Origin: Lysobacter soyae
GTDB lineage: Bacteria > Pseudomonadota > Gammaproteobacteria > Xanthomonadales > Xanthomonadaceae
Assembly (NCBI RefSeq): GCF_019551435.1
Contig: NZ_CP080544.1
Coordinates: forward strand, 806,001 to 870,000
Direction: 5' to 3'
DNA length: 64,000 nt
A model generated the notes under the pieces. That model saw nothing but the letters and a program-made list of their open reading frames with translations, was not told the origin of the DNA and searched no databases. Shown one piece after another: positions 20,588 to 29,301 of this stretch; within the stretch, counting starts at the first letter, position 1, and the number at the start of each line of letters is the position of its first letter. Made by a program: the position numbers and the translations under genes.

Positions 20588-21195
20588 TCCAAACGACGCA
20601 TCCAGCCCGCGATGCTGAGACGCGTCTGGTGTGACGCCAGCACTTCGTGCTCGATGTCGCTCAAGAAGCACACGGAAGTTCCCATTGTCGGTGCGATATC
20701 GGTGTGGCCGCCATCGTCCGAGTAAAGACGCAGCAGGCCGCCATCCGCGGGTTGCCAATCCGCATTCAAATAGGTGACCCAGGAAATCATGCGCGCACCA
20801 CTGTCTTGCATGCGGTCTTTGTGTCGTACGTAGCGGGCCCCGGGCGGATACAGCGCGTAGTGCGCTTCCACGCCATGGATGGGCATCCGTAAGTTCGCTC
20901 TCAGTTGCTGGCTGAGTGTATGCAGCGCGGCTAAAAATTCACCGCCGTTGACACAAGCGACGTTGTCCAGCCAAAGCGTACGGTCGCCGCGTGAAGCCAC
21001 GTCGGTGGTCGTCGAACCCCCGCGCCCCATGCGTGCAATCGAGAAGGCATTCGTTGCGTCCAACGTCATAGCTTCGTCGCGCAGGGCGCATGCCTGAACC
21101 TGGGGAATGAAATTCCGCACGCGACAGGCGCCGGAGCTGAACAACGCCGCTGCAATTTCGTCCGGGGCGTTGCCTTCAACGTCTATGACACGCAT
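20584..21195 (-). CDS. 2-oxoglutarate/Fe(II)-dependent oxygenase, prolyl-4-hydroxylase-like
   Basis: 203 aa. The double-stranded beta-helix Fe site is readable as H-x-D in YVRHKDRM and a distal His in LSDIEHEVL, followed by the 2-oxoglutarate Arg in TRLSIAGWMRR. The arrangement and size match the small bacterial P4H/PKHX-type hydroxylases. The substrate (a protein residue, perhaps EF-Tu or another translation factor, as known for some relatives) cannot be told from sequence. It is divergent from the rhomboid gene with 32 bases between. Confidence 0.85.
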   Translation of the reverse strand: MRVIDVEGNAPDEIAAALFSSGACRVRNFIPQVQACALRDEAMTLDATNAFSIARMGRGGSTTTDVASRGDRTLWLDNVACVNGGEFLAALHTLSQQLRANLRMPIHGVEAHYALYPPGARYVRHKDRMQDSGARMISWVTYLNADWQPADGGLLRLYSDDGGHTDIAPTMGTSVCFLSDIEHEVLASHQTRLSIAGWMRRLD

Positions 21196-21227
21196 GTCCG
21201 TATCATATGCGCAATTGCGGAGACTCC

Positions 21228-21866
21228 ATGATCAACAACATTCCCCCGGTCACCCGTGCCATCGCCATCACCATCGCCGTCGGATTTTTGGCGCAGATGA
21301 TCGCGGGGCAGTGGTTGACACAGTTTTTTGCGCTCTGGCCGCTCTCGAACGGATTCATGCCGTGGCAACTGCTGACCCATGGCCTCCTGCATATGTCTTT
21401 CCTGCATTTGTTCTTCAACGGCTTGGCGCTGGTGATGTTCGGTGCGCAGCTCGAATACACCTGGGGTTCGCAGCGCTTCATGACGTTTGTTGCCGTCACC
21501 ACCATCGGTTCCGGCCTGTGTTGGCTGCTCGTCAGCGCCCTGCTCGGCAGTGGCAGCCCGGCCATGGGCACGTCCGGTACCTTGTTCGGTATGTTGCTGG
21601 CCTACGGCATGTTGTTCCCGAACCAGCAAGTGATGATGTTGATTCCGCCGATCCCGATGAAGGCGCGTACGCTGGTCATCGTTTACGGCATTCTTGCGCT
21701 GGTCTTTGCCGGCAGCGGTTTGCAATCCCCGGTGGTGGTGATCGCGCACTTGGGCGGCATGCTCTTCGCTTGGTTGCTGATCCGCTATTGGCGCGGGCAG
21801 CCGCCGTTTGGTCGCGGCGGCAAAGGTGGGGGCAAGAAGCCGCCCACCTTGCGACGCGTGGTCTGA
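21228..21866 (+). CDS. Rhomboid family intramembrane serine protease
   Basis: 212 aa with the start at 21228 (GGAG six bases upstream). Six transmembrane helices. Catalytic Ser is in MGTSGTLFG (family G-x-S-G, commonly GASG) and catalytic His in IAHLGGMLFAWL; the oxyanion-side Asn is in HLFFNGLAL and the preceding helix has the LLTHGLLHMSFLH pattern. The C terminus is a short glycine/lysine-rich cytoplasmic tail. It cleaves membrane proteins within their helices; the substrate is unknown. Confidence 0.92.
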   Translation: MINNIPPVTRAIAITIAVGFLAQMIAGQWLTQFFALWPLSNGFMPWQLLTHGLLHMSFLHLFFNGLALVMFGAQLEYTWGSQRFMTFVAVTTIGSGLCWLLVSALLGSGSPAMGTSGTLFGMLLAYGMLFPNQQVMMLIPPIPMKARTLVIVYGILALVFAGSGLQSPVVVIAHLGGMLFAWLLIRYWRGQPPFGRGGKGGGKKPPTLRRVV

Positions 21867-21867
21867 C

Positions 21868-23886
21868 TCAGCGCCAGATCTTCACTTGTTGAGCCGCCGG
21901 CAACGACATCGGTGTCCCTGCCTTGCATTTGAACGCGGTGGCAAACTCCGGCATGTTGGCGAGCGGACCATTGGTGCGCCACTTGCCCGGCGAGTAGCTG
22001 CTGGTGGCCTGTTGTAGCGCGGCAGCTTCCTTGCTCATGGCCTGAGGCCACAAGCGACCCCAGCCATTGAAGAACGCGGTGGCGTTGGCGACATCCGGCG
22101 CGCCGCCTTTGGCCAATGCATCCCAAGCCAATTCCAGGCCGGCCAAATCGGCGGTGTCCTGTTCGCGCGTCAGCGCACCGTTGACTTTCGCGCCGGACAG
22201 TTCCGGATAAGGGTGGGCGCTGTATTGCGAGGCGATGGCAGTCATCTTCGAATTCCAGCCGGAAGCGTCTTGCGGCGTCCACCAGTCGCGGAGGTTGCCG
22301 CCGGCATCCACCATCCGGCCGCGATTGTCGAATCCGCGGGTCAATTCATGACCGATCAACGCGCCCAGCGCACCGTATTGCGCTGCTTGCGGTTGGGTCA
22401 TGTCGATGACCGGTGCCTGCAAGATCGCGGCGGTGATGATGATGCGGTTGTGCGCCATGTCATAGCCGAGCGCCGCGTCCTGCGGCAGCACATCCCAGCG
22501 ACGATCTGCATTGCCTTTACCGATCCGCTTCATTTCCTGTGCGTGGCGCCAGGTCGAAGCGATCAACATGTTGCCGCCGAAACTGCCGCGGCCCATCGGT
22601 TGGATGGTGTAATCGAGGTCGCGACGCGGCGCACCGATTTCGATGGTCGTCTTGCCGAGCTTGCTTTTCGCCTCTTGCTTGGCGGCGGCGCTCATCCAAG
22701 TGTTGCTGTCGATCCGGCGCGACAGCGCTTCGACAACATCCTTGGCCACGGACTCCGCACGTGAGGCGGCACCGGACGGGACATAGCGCGAGACATATTC
22801 ACGACCCAGCATCGGACCGGCAGCCAGATTGATTGCAGCGAGCACTTGTTGCCAACGCGGTGGGGCCGTCGTTTCGTTGCGGAAAACGCGACCGAAGAAT
22901 TCACCTTCGGCCTGACGGAAGCTTCGCGACAAATACGGCGCCATGGCATGCCCGATTTGATAGCGCAAATAAGTTTTCCACTGTTCGGTCGAGGTGTTCT
23001 TCACCAAGGCGTCGAGCTGCGCGAAATACTGCGGATCGACCATCGAAACCATGTCGTCCTTGACGCCTTGCGCAGCAATGAACTCCGCCAATTGCAAATT
23101 CCGGTACTGGTTTTTCAAATTGGCAATCGGCATCGCGGCATACGCGGTGCGCGGATCACGCGTCGCTTGCGCGGGCTTCGAGAATTTTGCAATGCTCGAC
23201 TCGATGCCCATCACCAGATTGACATCATTGGCGACTTTGCCGGCATCGCTACCGGTCAGGGTCAGGATGTTCTTGACGTAGTCGCGATAACGCGACATGA
23301 GTGCCACCGTGTCCGCATCGTTGCGGGTATAGAACGCCGCATCCGGAAGGCCCAAACCGCCTTGCGAAAAGTAGCCGATATGGCGGTTCAGATCATTCAA
23401 GTCGACATCGGCGCTGAAATTGAAAGCGACCGGGATACCGACCTGATGCAATGCGGCGATAGCAGCGGGAATGTCTTTCGCGCGTTTGATGGAGTTCACG
23501 CGTTGAATCAGCGGCGCGATGGACTTGGACCCGTCCGTTTCGATCGAGGCTTCATCCAGACCGCTGGCCCAGAAGTCGCCCAGCAGTTTTTGGTTCTGGT
23601 TCTGCGGCGCCGTCATCGCGGCATCCAGCAATTGACGCTGTTGTTGAATGCTGTTCGCTTGCAGCACGGCCATGGCCGAATTCACGGCGGCGCCTTCGGG
23701 CGCCTTGTTGGCATTCAACCAATCCTTGTTGAGCGTGCTGTAGAAGTCGGTGCACACCTGCGGTGCAACGGTTTTGGCCACCTTTGACTTGGGTTTGGCC
23801 TTGGCCTTGGCGGGATCGGCGCCGGCAATGGAAGGCGCGAGCGCGAGTGCTGCCGAGAGGGCGATGACCAAAGTGCGTTGGATCAT
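21868..23886 (-). CDS. M13-family peptidase paralogue with degenerate active site (probable pseudo-peptidase)
   Basis: 672 aa with the start at 23886, giving a signal peptide (to about residue 22, SIAGA). The fold is full-length M13 (neprilysin-like), but the zinc site is altered: HExxH is HELTR (513-517, second His to Arg), the ligand Glu of ENIAD is Gln in QDTAD (576-580), the transition-state His of S-H-x-P is Tyr (SYSP), and the substrate-binding NAYYN is replaced by GYDMA. The base Glu of HELTR and the Asp of QDTAD remain. There is no frameshift and the C-terminal FKCKAGTPM is kept, so it appears maintained as a non-catalytic protein. It lies 48 bases after its active paralogue. Confidence 0.85.
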   Translation of the reverse strand: MIQRTLVIALSAALALAPSIAGADPAKAKAKPKSKVAKTVAPQVCTDFYSTLNKDWLNANKAPEGAAVNSAMAVLQANSIQQQRQLLDAAMTAPQNQNQKLLGDFWASGLDEASIETDGSKSIAPLIQRVNSIKRAKDIPAAIAALHQVGIPVAFNFSADVDLNDLNRHIGYFSQGGLGLPDAAFYTRNDADTVALMSRYRDYVKNILTLTGSDAGKVANDVNLVMGIESSIAKFSKPAQATRDPRTAYAAMPIANLKNQYRNLQLAEFIAAQGVKDDMVSMVDPQYFAQLDALVKNTSTEQWKTYLRYQIGHAMAPYLSRSFRQAEGEFFGRVFRNETTAPPRWQQVLAAINLAAGPMLGREYVSRYVPSGAASRAESVAKDVVEALSRRIDSNTWMSAAAKQEAKSKLGKTTIEIGAPRRDLDYTIQPMGRGSFGGNMLIASTWRHAQEMKRIGKGNADRRWDVLPQDAALGYDMAHNRIIITAAILQAPVIDMTQPQAAQYGALGALIGHELTRGFDNRGRMVDAGGNLRDWWTPQDASGWNSKMTAIASQYSAHPYPELSGAKVNGALTREQDTADLAGLELAWDALAKGGAPDVANATAFFNGWGRLWPQAMSKEAAALQQATSSYSPGKWRTNGPLANMPEFATAFKCKAGTPMSLPAAQQVKIWR

Positions 23887-23934
23887 GAAAACTTCCGGGT
23901 TCCGAGGTTCCCGGAAGTTTATCAAGTGACGCGT

Positions 23935-26019
23935 TTACCAGATGACGACGCGATGCGCCTCGTCACGAACCATTGCATCTCCGGCTTTGCATTGGAATGC
24001 ATTGGCAAATGCCGGCATGTTGCTGGGGGCGCCGATGGCACGGAAGTTCGCCGGTGCGTGTGAGTCCGTGTTGAGACGAACCTTGAGCTCTTCCGGACGG
24101 TGGTTCCGACGCCACACGGTTGCCCAGTTCATGAAGAAGCGCTGGTTGTAGGTGAGACCGTCGATTTTTGCGTCCGGCTTGATGCCGTCGCGCTTCATAG
24201 CCGCGTGCAAGGCGTCGAACGCCACGTTCAGGCCACCGAGGTCCGCGATGTTTTCGCCCAAGGTGAGTTGTCCCTTGACCGGCAGTCCATCCACAGAACG
24301 ATAGTCGTCGAACTGTTGGACCAGTTTGTCCGTGCGCGCCGTAAAGCCCTTGCGATCCGATTCCGTCCACCAGTTCGAGAAGTTGCCGTTGGCATCGAAC
24401 TGACTGCCTTTGTCGTCATAACCATGCAGCATTTCATGGCCGATGACTGCGCCGATGCCGCCGTAATTCACCGCCAGATCGGCGTTCGGATCGAAGAACG
24501 GGGGTTGCAAAATGGCGGCCGGGAAGACGATCACGTTCTTGCTGGCGTTGTAATACGCGTTCACGGTTTGCGGCGTCATGCCCCATTCACTGCGATCCGA
24601 GGGCTTTCCGATTTTCGCCATCGAATATGAGGAATTGAATTTGCGTGCGGCCAGAATGTTGCCGACGTAGTCATTGCGCTTGAACGACAGGCCTTGCCAG
24701 CTGCGCCATTTGTCGGGGTAGCCGATCATCGGTTTGAAGCTCGCCCATTTTTCCATGGCCTTCTTCTTGGTTTCCGGGCTCATCCAGTCGAGCTGATTGA
24801 TGCGTGCCTTCAATGCCTGGCTCAAATCCGCCACCAGACCTTCCATGGCTTTCTTGGAAGAGGCGGGGAAATATTCCTTGACGTACAGCTGGCCGAGCGC
24901 TTCGCCGGTGCTGCCTTGAACGCTGCCAAGCACGCGTTTCCACAGATCACGTTGCTCGGGCTGTCCTTTCAAGGTCTTTCCGAAGAAGGCGAATTGCTCA
25001 TCTTGGAACTTGTTTGACAGATACGGCGCCAAGCTCATCGCCGCATGGGTGCGGAAATAGGATTGCCACACGGCGACCGGCTCATTCGCGACCAGTCCGT
25101 CCAAGGCTTGGAAGAACTTGGGTTGCGACAAGGAGAATGAATCGACATTGACGCCTTGTGCCTTCCAGAAATTCGCCCAATCCAAATTCGGGTTGGCTGC
25201 CTGTGCCTCGGCCATGGACACCACGTTGTAGTTCTTTGCCGGATCCCGACGTTCAATCGGGCTCAAGGAGGCTTCGGCCAGTTTGGTTTCCAGGCTCAAG
25301 GTTTGCGCTGCTTGTTGCGCGGCCGCGTCCGGCGCAACGCCGGCATTGACCAATTGGTTCTTCAAATGACCGACAAAGGCTTCGCGAATGCGTTTGTAGC
25401 TGCCGTCTTTGCCGTCTTCAAGGTAGTAGGCGCGTTCCGGCAAAGAGAGTCCGCCTTGCATCGCGAACGCGATCACTTTGGTGGCGTCTTTGAAATCGGA
25501 ACCGCCGCCAGCATTGAATGCGTCTGCCATTCCGTCATCGTTGTGAACAGCCATGTAGCGCGCGATATCCGCCGGCGTCTTCAGTGAATCGATTTCCTTG
25601 AAGACAGCGAGCAAAGGCGTCGCCCCCATCGCTTCACGTGCTTTCGTATCCATGCCGCTGGCGAACAAATCACCCACCAGCTTTTCCGCGCCGGTGGCAC
25701 GGGTGTTTGCGGCGGCCTTCACGGACAGCGCATGGGTCGCTTCTTCGGATTGTTGCGCCAAACGTTCAAATGCGCCCCAGGTGGTGCGATCGGACGGAAT
25801 CGGGTTGGCGGCGAGCCACTTTGAATTGACGTATTCCGACAGGTCGTCACAAACGCGCTTGCTGGTGTCCAAATCTGTCACGCGGAAACGCGGCGTAGAC
25901 GGATCGTCTTTCGGCTTCGCGCCGGCAGTTTGCTTGGCGGCGATCGCCGAGCCGGCGGCCAACATCGTGACGGCAATGGCCGCGGCAAGCGCGGCGCGCT
26001 TCGGGAAAATCGATTTCAT
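23935..26019 (-). CDS. M13-family metallopeptidase (neprilysin/PepO-like), active form
   Basis: 694 aa with the start at 26019 (AGGGGTG upstream) and a signal peptide (MKSIFPKR then a hydrophobic stretch ending SAIAA). The zinc site is complete: HEMLH (528-532), ENIAD (589-593) and the later TDSHAPANFR with the transition-state His. Substrate-binding NAYYNASKN and the C-terminal FQCKAGDAM are present. M13 enzymes are periplasmic or surface zinc endopeptidases that act on oligopeptides. The inactive paralogue follows on the same strand. Confidence 0.95.
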   Translation of the reverse strand: MKSIFPKRAALAAAIAVTMLAAGSAIAAKQTAGAKPKDDPSTPRFRVTDLDTSKRVCDDLSEYVNSKWLAANPIPSDRTTWGAFERLAQQSEEATHALSVKAAANTRATGAEKLVGDLFASGMDTKAREAMGATPLLAVFKEIDSLKTPADIARYMAVHNDDGMADAFNAGGGSDFKDATKVIAFAMQGGLSLPERAYYLEDGKDGSYKRIREAFVGHLKNQLVNAGVAPDAAAQQAAQTLSLETKLAEASLSPIERRDPAKNYNVVSMAEAQAANPNLDWANFWKAQGVNVDSFSLSQPKFFQALDGLVANEPVAVWQSYFRTHAAMSLAPYLSNKFQDEQFAFFGKTLKGQPEQRDLWKRVLGSVQGSTGEALGQLYVKEYFPASSKKAMEGLVADLSQALKARINQLDWMSPETKKKAMEKWASFKPMIGYPDKWRSWQGLSFKRNDYVGNILAARKFNSSYSMAKIGKPSDRSEWGMTPQTVNAYYNASKNVIVFPAAILQPPFFDPNADLAVNYGGIGAVIGHEMLHGYDDKGSQFDANGNFSNWWTESDRKGFTARTDKLVQQFDDYRSVDGLPVKGQLTLGENIADLGGLNVAFDALHAAMKRDGIKPDAKIDGLTYNQRFFMNWATVWRRNHRPEELKVRLNTDSHAPANFRAIGAPSNMPAFANAFQCKAGDAMVRDEAHRVVIW

Positions 26020-26144
26020 CTTCACCCCTCGAAACATGGAAACCTTCACTGTAGGCGAAAGCGACGTACCGACAGGGGTGCTGGAAGTCACGCCCCGACA
26101 GTATTCTTAAATGACGGACCGGCATCCGGTAGAGGAGTGTGAAC

Positions 26145-27518
26145 GTGCAGGTGGAATTTCATGGCGCAGCAGGTGAGGTCACGGGTTCGATGCATCTGGT
26201 GGAAGTCGGAGGCAAACGAATTCTGCTGGATTGCGGGCTGATGCAGGGGAGCCGGGAGGCTGAACAACGCAATTTCGAGCCGTTTCCGTTTGATCCGGCG
26301 ACCATTGATGCCGTGCTTCTGAGCCACGCCCATATCGATCACGTCGGGCGCCTGCCGCTATTGACCGACCGCGGCTTCAAAGGGCCGATTCTGGCGCAAG
26401 AAGCCACGGCGGAACTGTTGCCGATCATGCTGATGGATTCGGCGTCATTACAGGAGAGCGATGCCGAGCGAAGCAACCGCAAACGCAAGCCGGGCGCGCC
26501 GGAAATCAAACCGCTCTACGGCAGAGAGTCGGTTGCGCGGGCGATGACCCAAGTTCGCACGCTCAAATACGATTTGCGCATATCGATCTTCCCCGGTGTT
26601 GATTTGCAGTTCCGTGATGCCGGACACATCCTGGGCTCGAGCACCGTTGAGCTGCAGGGAGATGGAAAAATCCTCGTGTTCTCGGGCGATATCGGACAGA
26701 AGAACACGCCGATCCTGCGCGATCCCGAACCCGTGCCGGCCGCCGACTTGCTGCTGATGGAATCCACTTACGGAAACCGATTGCACAAAGACCGTGAGAC
26801 CACAGTGGCGGAGCTTGGGCGAATTTTCGAGGCCGCATGGAAAAACGGCGGCAATGTGTTGATTCCGGCATTCGCCGTGGGACGCTCGCAAGAGTTGTTG
26901 TATTGGTTTGCGCAGCACTGGGACGCGTGGAACATGTCGCGCTGGAAAATCGTTTTGGATTCTCCGATGGCGGCGAAAGTCGTGCGCGTTTACGACAAGT
27001 ACCACGCGATCTTCGACGAGGCGGCGCAAAAAGTCATGCAGGGGACGCAAAACCCGTTTCGCCTGCCGAATCTTTTGATCACGCAGTCGGTTGAGGAATC
27101 GAAATCGGTCAACGCACTTAGTAGCGGTGCCATCATCATTGCCGGCAATGGCATGGCCAGTGGCGGCCGCATCATCCATCACTTGAAACAGCATCTGGAG
27201 CGGCCGCAGTCACATGTGGTGTTTGTCGGCTATCAAGCCAATGGCACATTGGGAAGGCGTCTGGTGGATGGCGCGCAATGGGTGCGCATTGATCGCGCCA
27301 ACGTTCGCGTGAATGCGCGCGTACATACCGTCGGCGGATTGTCGGCACATGCCGATCAGGCAGGGCTTTTGGATTGGTATTCGGGGTTCAAGGTGTCGCC
27401 GCGCGTGATGTTGGTGCATGGCGAGGACATTGCGCGTGAGGCGCTGGCAGGGGAACTGGCCCTGAGATATGGCGTGGATGTGGATTTGGCGTATCCGGGG
27501 GATGTTGTGGCGGTTTGA
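26145..27518 (+). CDS. MBL-fold RNA exonuclease/nuclease with beta-CASP domain
   Basis: 457 aa. GTG at 26145 is preferred because AGGAG lies seven bases upstream; an in-frame GTG at 26139 is too close to it. The MBL domain has SHAHIDHVGRLP (H-x-H-x-D-H), DAGHILGSS and FSGDIG; the beta-CASP insert includes GNVLIPAFAVGRSQELLY, ITQSVEESKSVNAL and NGMASGGRIIHHL; the last motif is TVGGLSAHADQAGLLDW, and a late His is in MLVHGE. This is the CPSF73/RNase J-like family seen in many Proteobacteria, acting on RNA in the cytoplasm. It stands alone before an interspersed repeat. Confidence 0.92.
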   Translation: MQVEFHGAAGEVTGSMHLVEVGGKRILLDCGLMQGSREAEQRNFEPFPFDPATIDAVLLSHAHIDHVGRLPLLTDRGFKGPILAQEATAELLPIMLMDSASLQESDAERSNRKRKPGAPEIKPLYGRESVARAMTQVRTLKYDLRISIFPGVDLQFRDAGHILGSSTVELQGDGKILVFSGDIGQKNTPILRDPEPVPAADLLLMESTYGNRLHKDRETTVAELGRIFEAAWKNGGNVLIPAFAVGRSQELLYWFAQHWDAWNMSRWKIVLDSPMAAKVVRVYDKYHAIFDEAAQKVMQGTQNPFRLPNLLITQSVEESKSVNALSSGAIIIAGNGMASGGRIIHHLKQHLERPQSHVVFVGYQANGTLGRRLVDGAQWVRIDRANVRVNARVHTVGGLSAHADQAGLLDWYSGFKVSPRVMLVHGEDIAREALAGELALRYGVDVDLAYPGDVVAV

Positions 27519-27630
27519 GGAGCGCCTCATCCGGCGCTGCGCGCCACCTTCTCCACTGCGCGGAGAAGGAATTAGTCCCCTCTCCATCTTCGATGGAGAG
27601 GGTGCCCCGAACGGGGCGGGTGAGGCGCTC
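27519..27630. repeat. Interspersed palindromic element, copy A (modules facing inward)
   Basis: The element fills the whole interval between two convergent genes. Outer arms GAGCGCCTCA (27520-27529) and TGAGGCGCTC (27621-27630) are perfect complements. Inside are further hairpins: CCTTCTCC with GGAGAAGG, CCTCTCCATC with GATGGAGAGG, and GCCCCG with CGGGGC. The left module (27520-27556) matches 36 of 37 bases with the reverse complement of 61326-61362; the right module matches the one at 61383-61436. Its position suggests a transcription-ending or mRNA-stabilising role, as for REP-like elements. Confidence 0.88.
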
Positions 27631-27631
27631 T

Positions 27632-28249
27632 TCAGATCACCTTCAAATCTTCATCCCCGAGCGCCTTCAAAACCCCCGGATCGGCATCCATGCGGGCTTT
27701 GAATGCCTGAAGGTGCTTCAGCGCGCTCAAATCAATCTTCATCGCATTCGCCCAACGCACCGTTATATATAGATAAGCGTCAGCGGCACTTCTGAATCCG
27801 GCCAACCACTCGACTTCGCCGAGGCGCTGGTCGGCCAGTTCAAAGATCGATTGCACGCGACGAATCGCGCGTGCCTTCACGGCATCGAATTGCGCGTCGT
27901 CGTCAATAAACAGGCTCGGACCGAAAATCGGTTTGAACGCGGGGTGCACGTCAGAGTTCACATATGCCAACCAGCGCGTGGCTTCTGCGCGGTTCTGACG
28001 GCCGTTGTCGCCGAACAAACCCGATTCGGGTGCGCCATCGGCGATATAGGCCATGATCGCGGCGTTCTGCGTGAGCGTGAAGTCACCATCGGTGATGACC
28101 GGAACCGCGCCGACGGGATTCATCGCGCGGAATTCCGGCGACTTCATCGTCGCCGCATCAACCACTTCAAATTCATAAGGCTTGCCGGCCCATTCGCACA
28201 CAATATGGACGGCGGTGGAGCAGGCACCCGGTTTCGTATAGAGCTTCAT
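27632..28249 (-). CDS. Glutathione S-transferase, beta-class-like
   Basis: 205 aa with the start at 28249 (MKLYTKPGACS), preceded by AAGGT. The thioredoxin-like N domain has the beta-class Cys (GACST, Cys10) and the cis-Pro loop VGAVPVI with NAAIMAYIAD for glutathione contact. The helical C domain contains RSAADAYLYITVRW with the conserved capping Asp. It conjugates or reduces with glutathione in the cytoplasm; the substrate is unknown. The stop codon directly abuts an interspersed repeat. Confidence 0.93.
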   Translation of the reverse strand: MKLYTKPGACSTAVHIVCEWAGKPYEFEVVDAATMKSPEFRAMNPVGAVPVITDGDFTLTQNAAIMAYIADGAPESGLFGDNGRQNRAEATRWLAYVNSDVHPAFKPIFGPSLFIDDDAQFDAVKARAIRRVQSIFELADQRLGEVEWLAGFRSAADAYLYITVRWANAMKIDLSALKHLQAFKARMDADPGVLKALGDEDLKVI

Positions 28250-28297
28250 AGCGACCTTCATCAGGGTTGAAAGTCGACTAGTGTGCCCGGGCGGGTG

Positions 28298-28774
28298 TTA
28301 GCTTCCGGTTGCGGTGCGACGGTAGGGCGAGCGAACGCGATCGACTTCAAAGAAGGTGTGGTCGCCGATCGTGGCAACGCGATAGGCGTTCCGCCAGCTG
28401 GGCTGCGCCAAATCAAGCGCGGCAAAATGCGTGGCGCCGGGCACGACTTCCTTGCGACGACCGACCGGCAGCGCCCAGTTCTGTTCAGCCTCAAGAGCGA
28501 CATTGACGGCGGCGCCCCAAGCGTCGGGATTGCCGAGGTCATATTGCGGCGACACGAGCGTGGGTGCGAACTGCTTGCGCGCGGTCACGACCGAACACAT
28601 GGAATCGCCCCATTGACCACTTTCTTGGCGACGTAGCGCCACTTCGGCGACGGCGCGCTGACCCATGACGGGCTGGTCGCGCGCTTCGAGATAAACGGTG
28701 GTGCTCAAACAAAGTGAATCGGATGCCTGGGGCGGTAACACCGAGGCCAACCACAACAACCATGCCAATTTCAT
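28298..28774 (-). CDS. Cell-wall hydrolase SleB-like, secreted
   Basis: 158 aa with a signal peptide (MKLAWLLWLASVLPPQAS). It contains CLSTTVYLEARDQPVMGQRAVAEVALRR, then MCSVVTARKQFAPTLV and VPGATHFAALDLAQPSW, matching the Hydrolase_2/SleB fold (lytic-transglycosylase-like), with the conserved Glu in YLEAR and a likely disulphide between the two cysteines. It probably cuts peptidoglycan in the periplasm. In spore formers SleB is a cortex-lytic enzyme; Gram-negative members have no known cell-level role. Confidence 0.85.
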   Translation of the reverse strand: MKLAWLLWLASVLPPQASDSLCLSTTVYLEARDQPVMGQRAVAEVALRRQESGQWGDSMCSVVTARKQFAPTLVSPQYDLGNPDAWGAAVNVALEAEQNWALPVGRRKEVVPGATHFAALDLAQPSWRNAYRVATIGDHTFFEVDRVRSPYRRTATGS

Positions 28775-29301
28775 ACAGCGACTCCTTGCGCGTTGCCCCA
28801 GCGTCCGTCACGCTGGATTGCGCGACATTCGATGTTCTGGCGTTTTGGGGAGGGCGCCGATCTCTGCCGGCGTTTTGCCCTGTAGGCATCCATCAAATGG
28901 GACGGACTGGCCTGTTGAATTCCAACTCGTTCAGCTTTCTGTTCAGCGATGAGTGGATGGGGGAAAGTGCGCGAACCTTAAAAGGTCGAACCCCAACCCA
29001 TCCTGAATGGCCGATTTGCCCAAGGATTCGTATTTATGCTTGGATGACGTGCGCGATTCGCGCCGGCGCGGGGAGTCGAGATTCCGATTCCTAGACAGGT
29101 TTTCCCGAAAAAAGTTCCTGAACACGCGATTCAAACTAGGCGCAAATTCAGCATATCGTTATGGTATCGTTAACGCGGTCTTCACGGCTGGGTTTTTAAG
29201 GTTGCCCATGTCGGCAAACGGCTAAGTTTTATTACAGATTTCGTTTTACCTCTGTTCCATATGTCGCAAGACTTTTATTTCAATAGTTCAAGGAGCTCAC
29301 G
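28775..29301. other. Long intergenic region upstream of the OmpA/OprF-like porin gene
   Basis: 527 bases without a convincing gene. Its left two thirds have ordinary GC; from about 29100 the sequence becomes AT-rich, which fits a promoter and a long 5' untranslated region for the abundant porin. A direct repeat TATCGTTA appears twice (about 29153 and 29165), and AAGGAG lies before the porin ATG. I cannot fix a -35/-10 pair. No tRNA, terminator hairpin or small-protein ORF with a ribosome site is evident. Confidence 0.5.

Noticed and set aside
28714-29094. Possible small protein of 126 codons upstream of the porin gene
   Set aside because: No Shine-Dalgarno, no domain, composition unlike neighbouring genes, and it overlaps the start of the SleB-like gene on the other strand.
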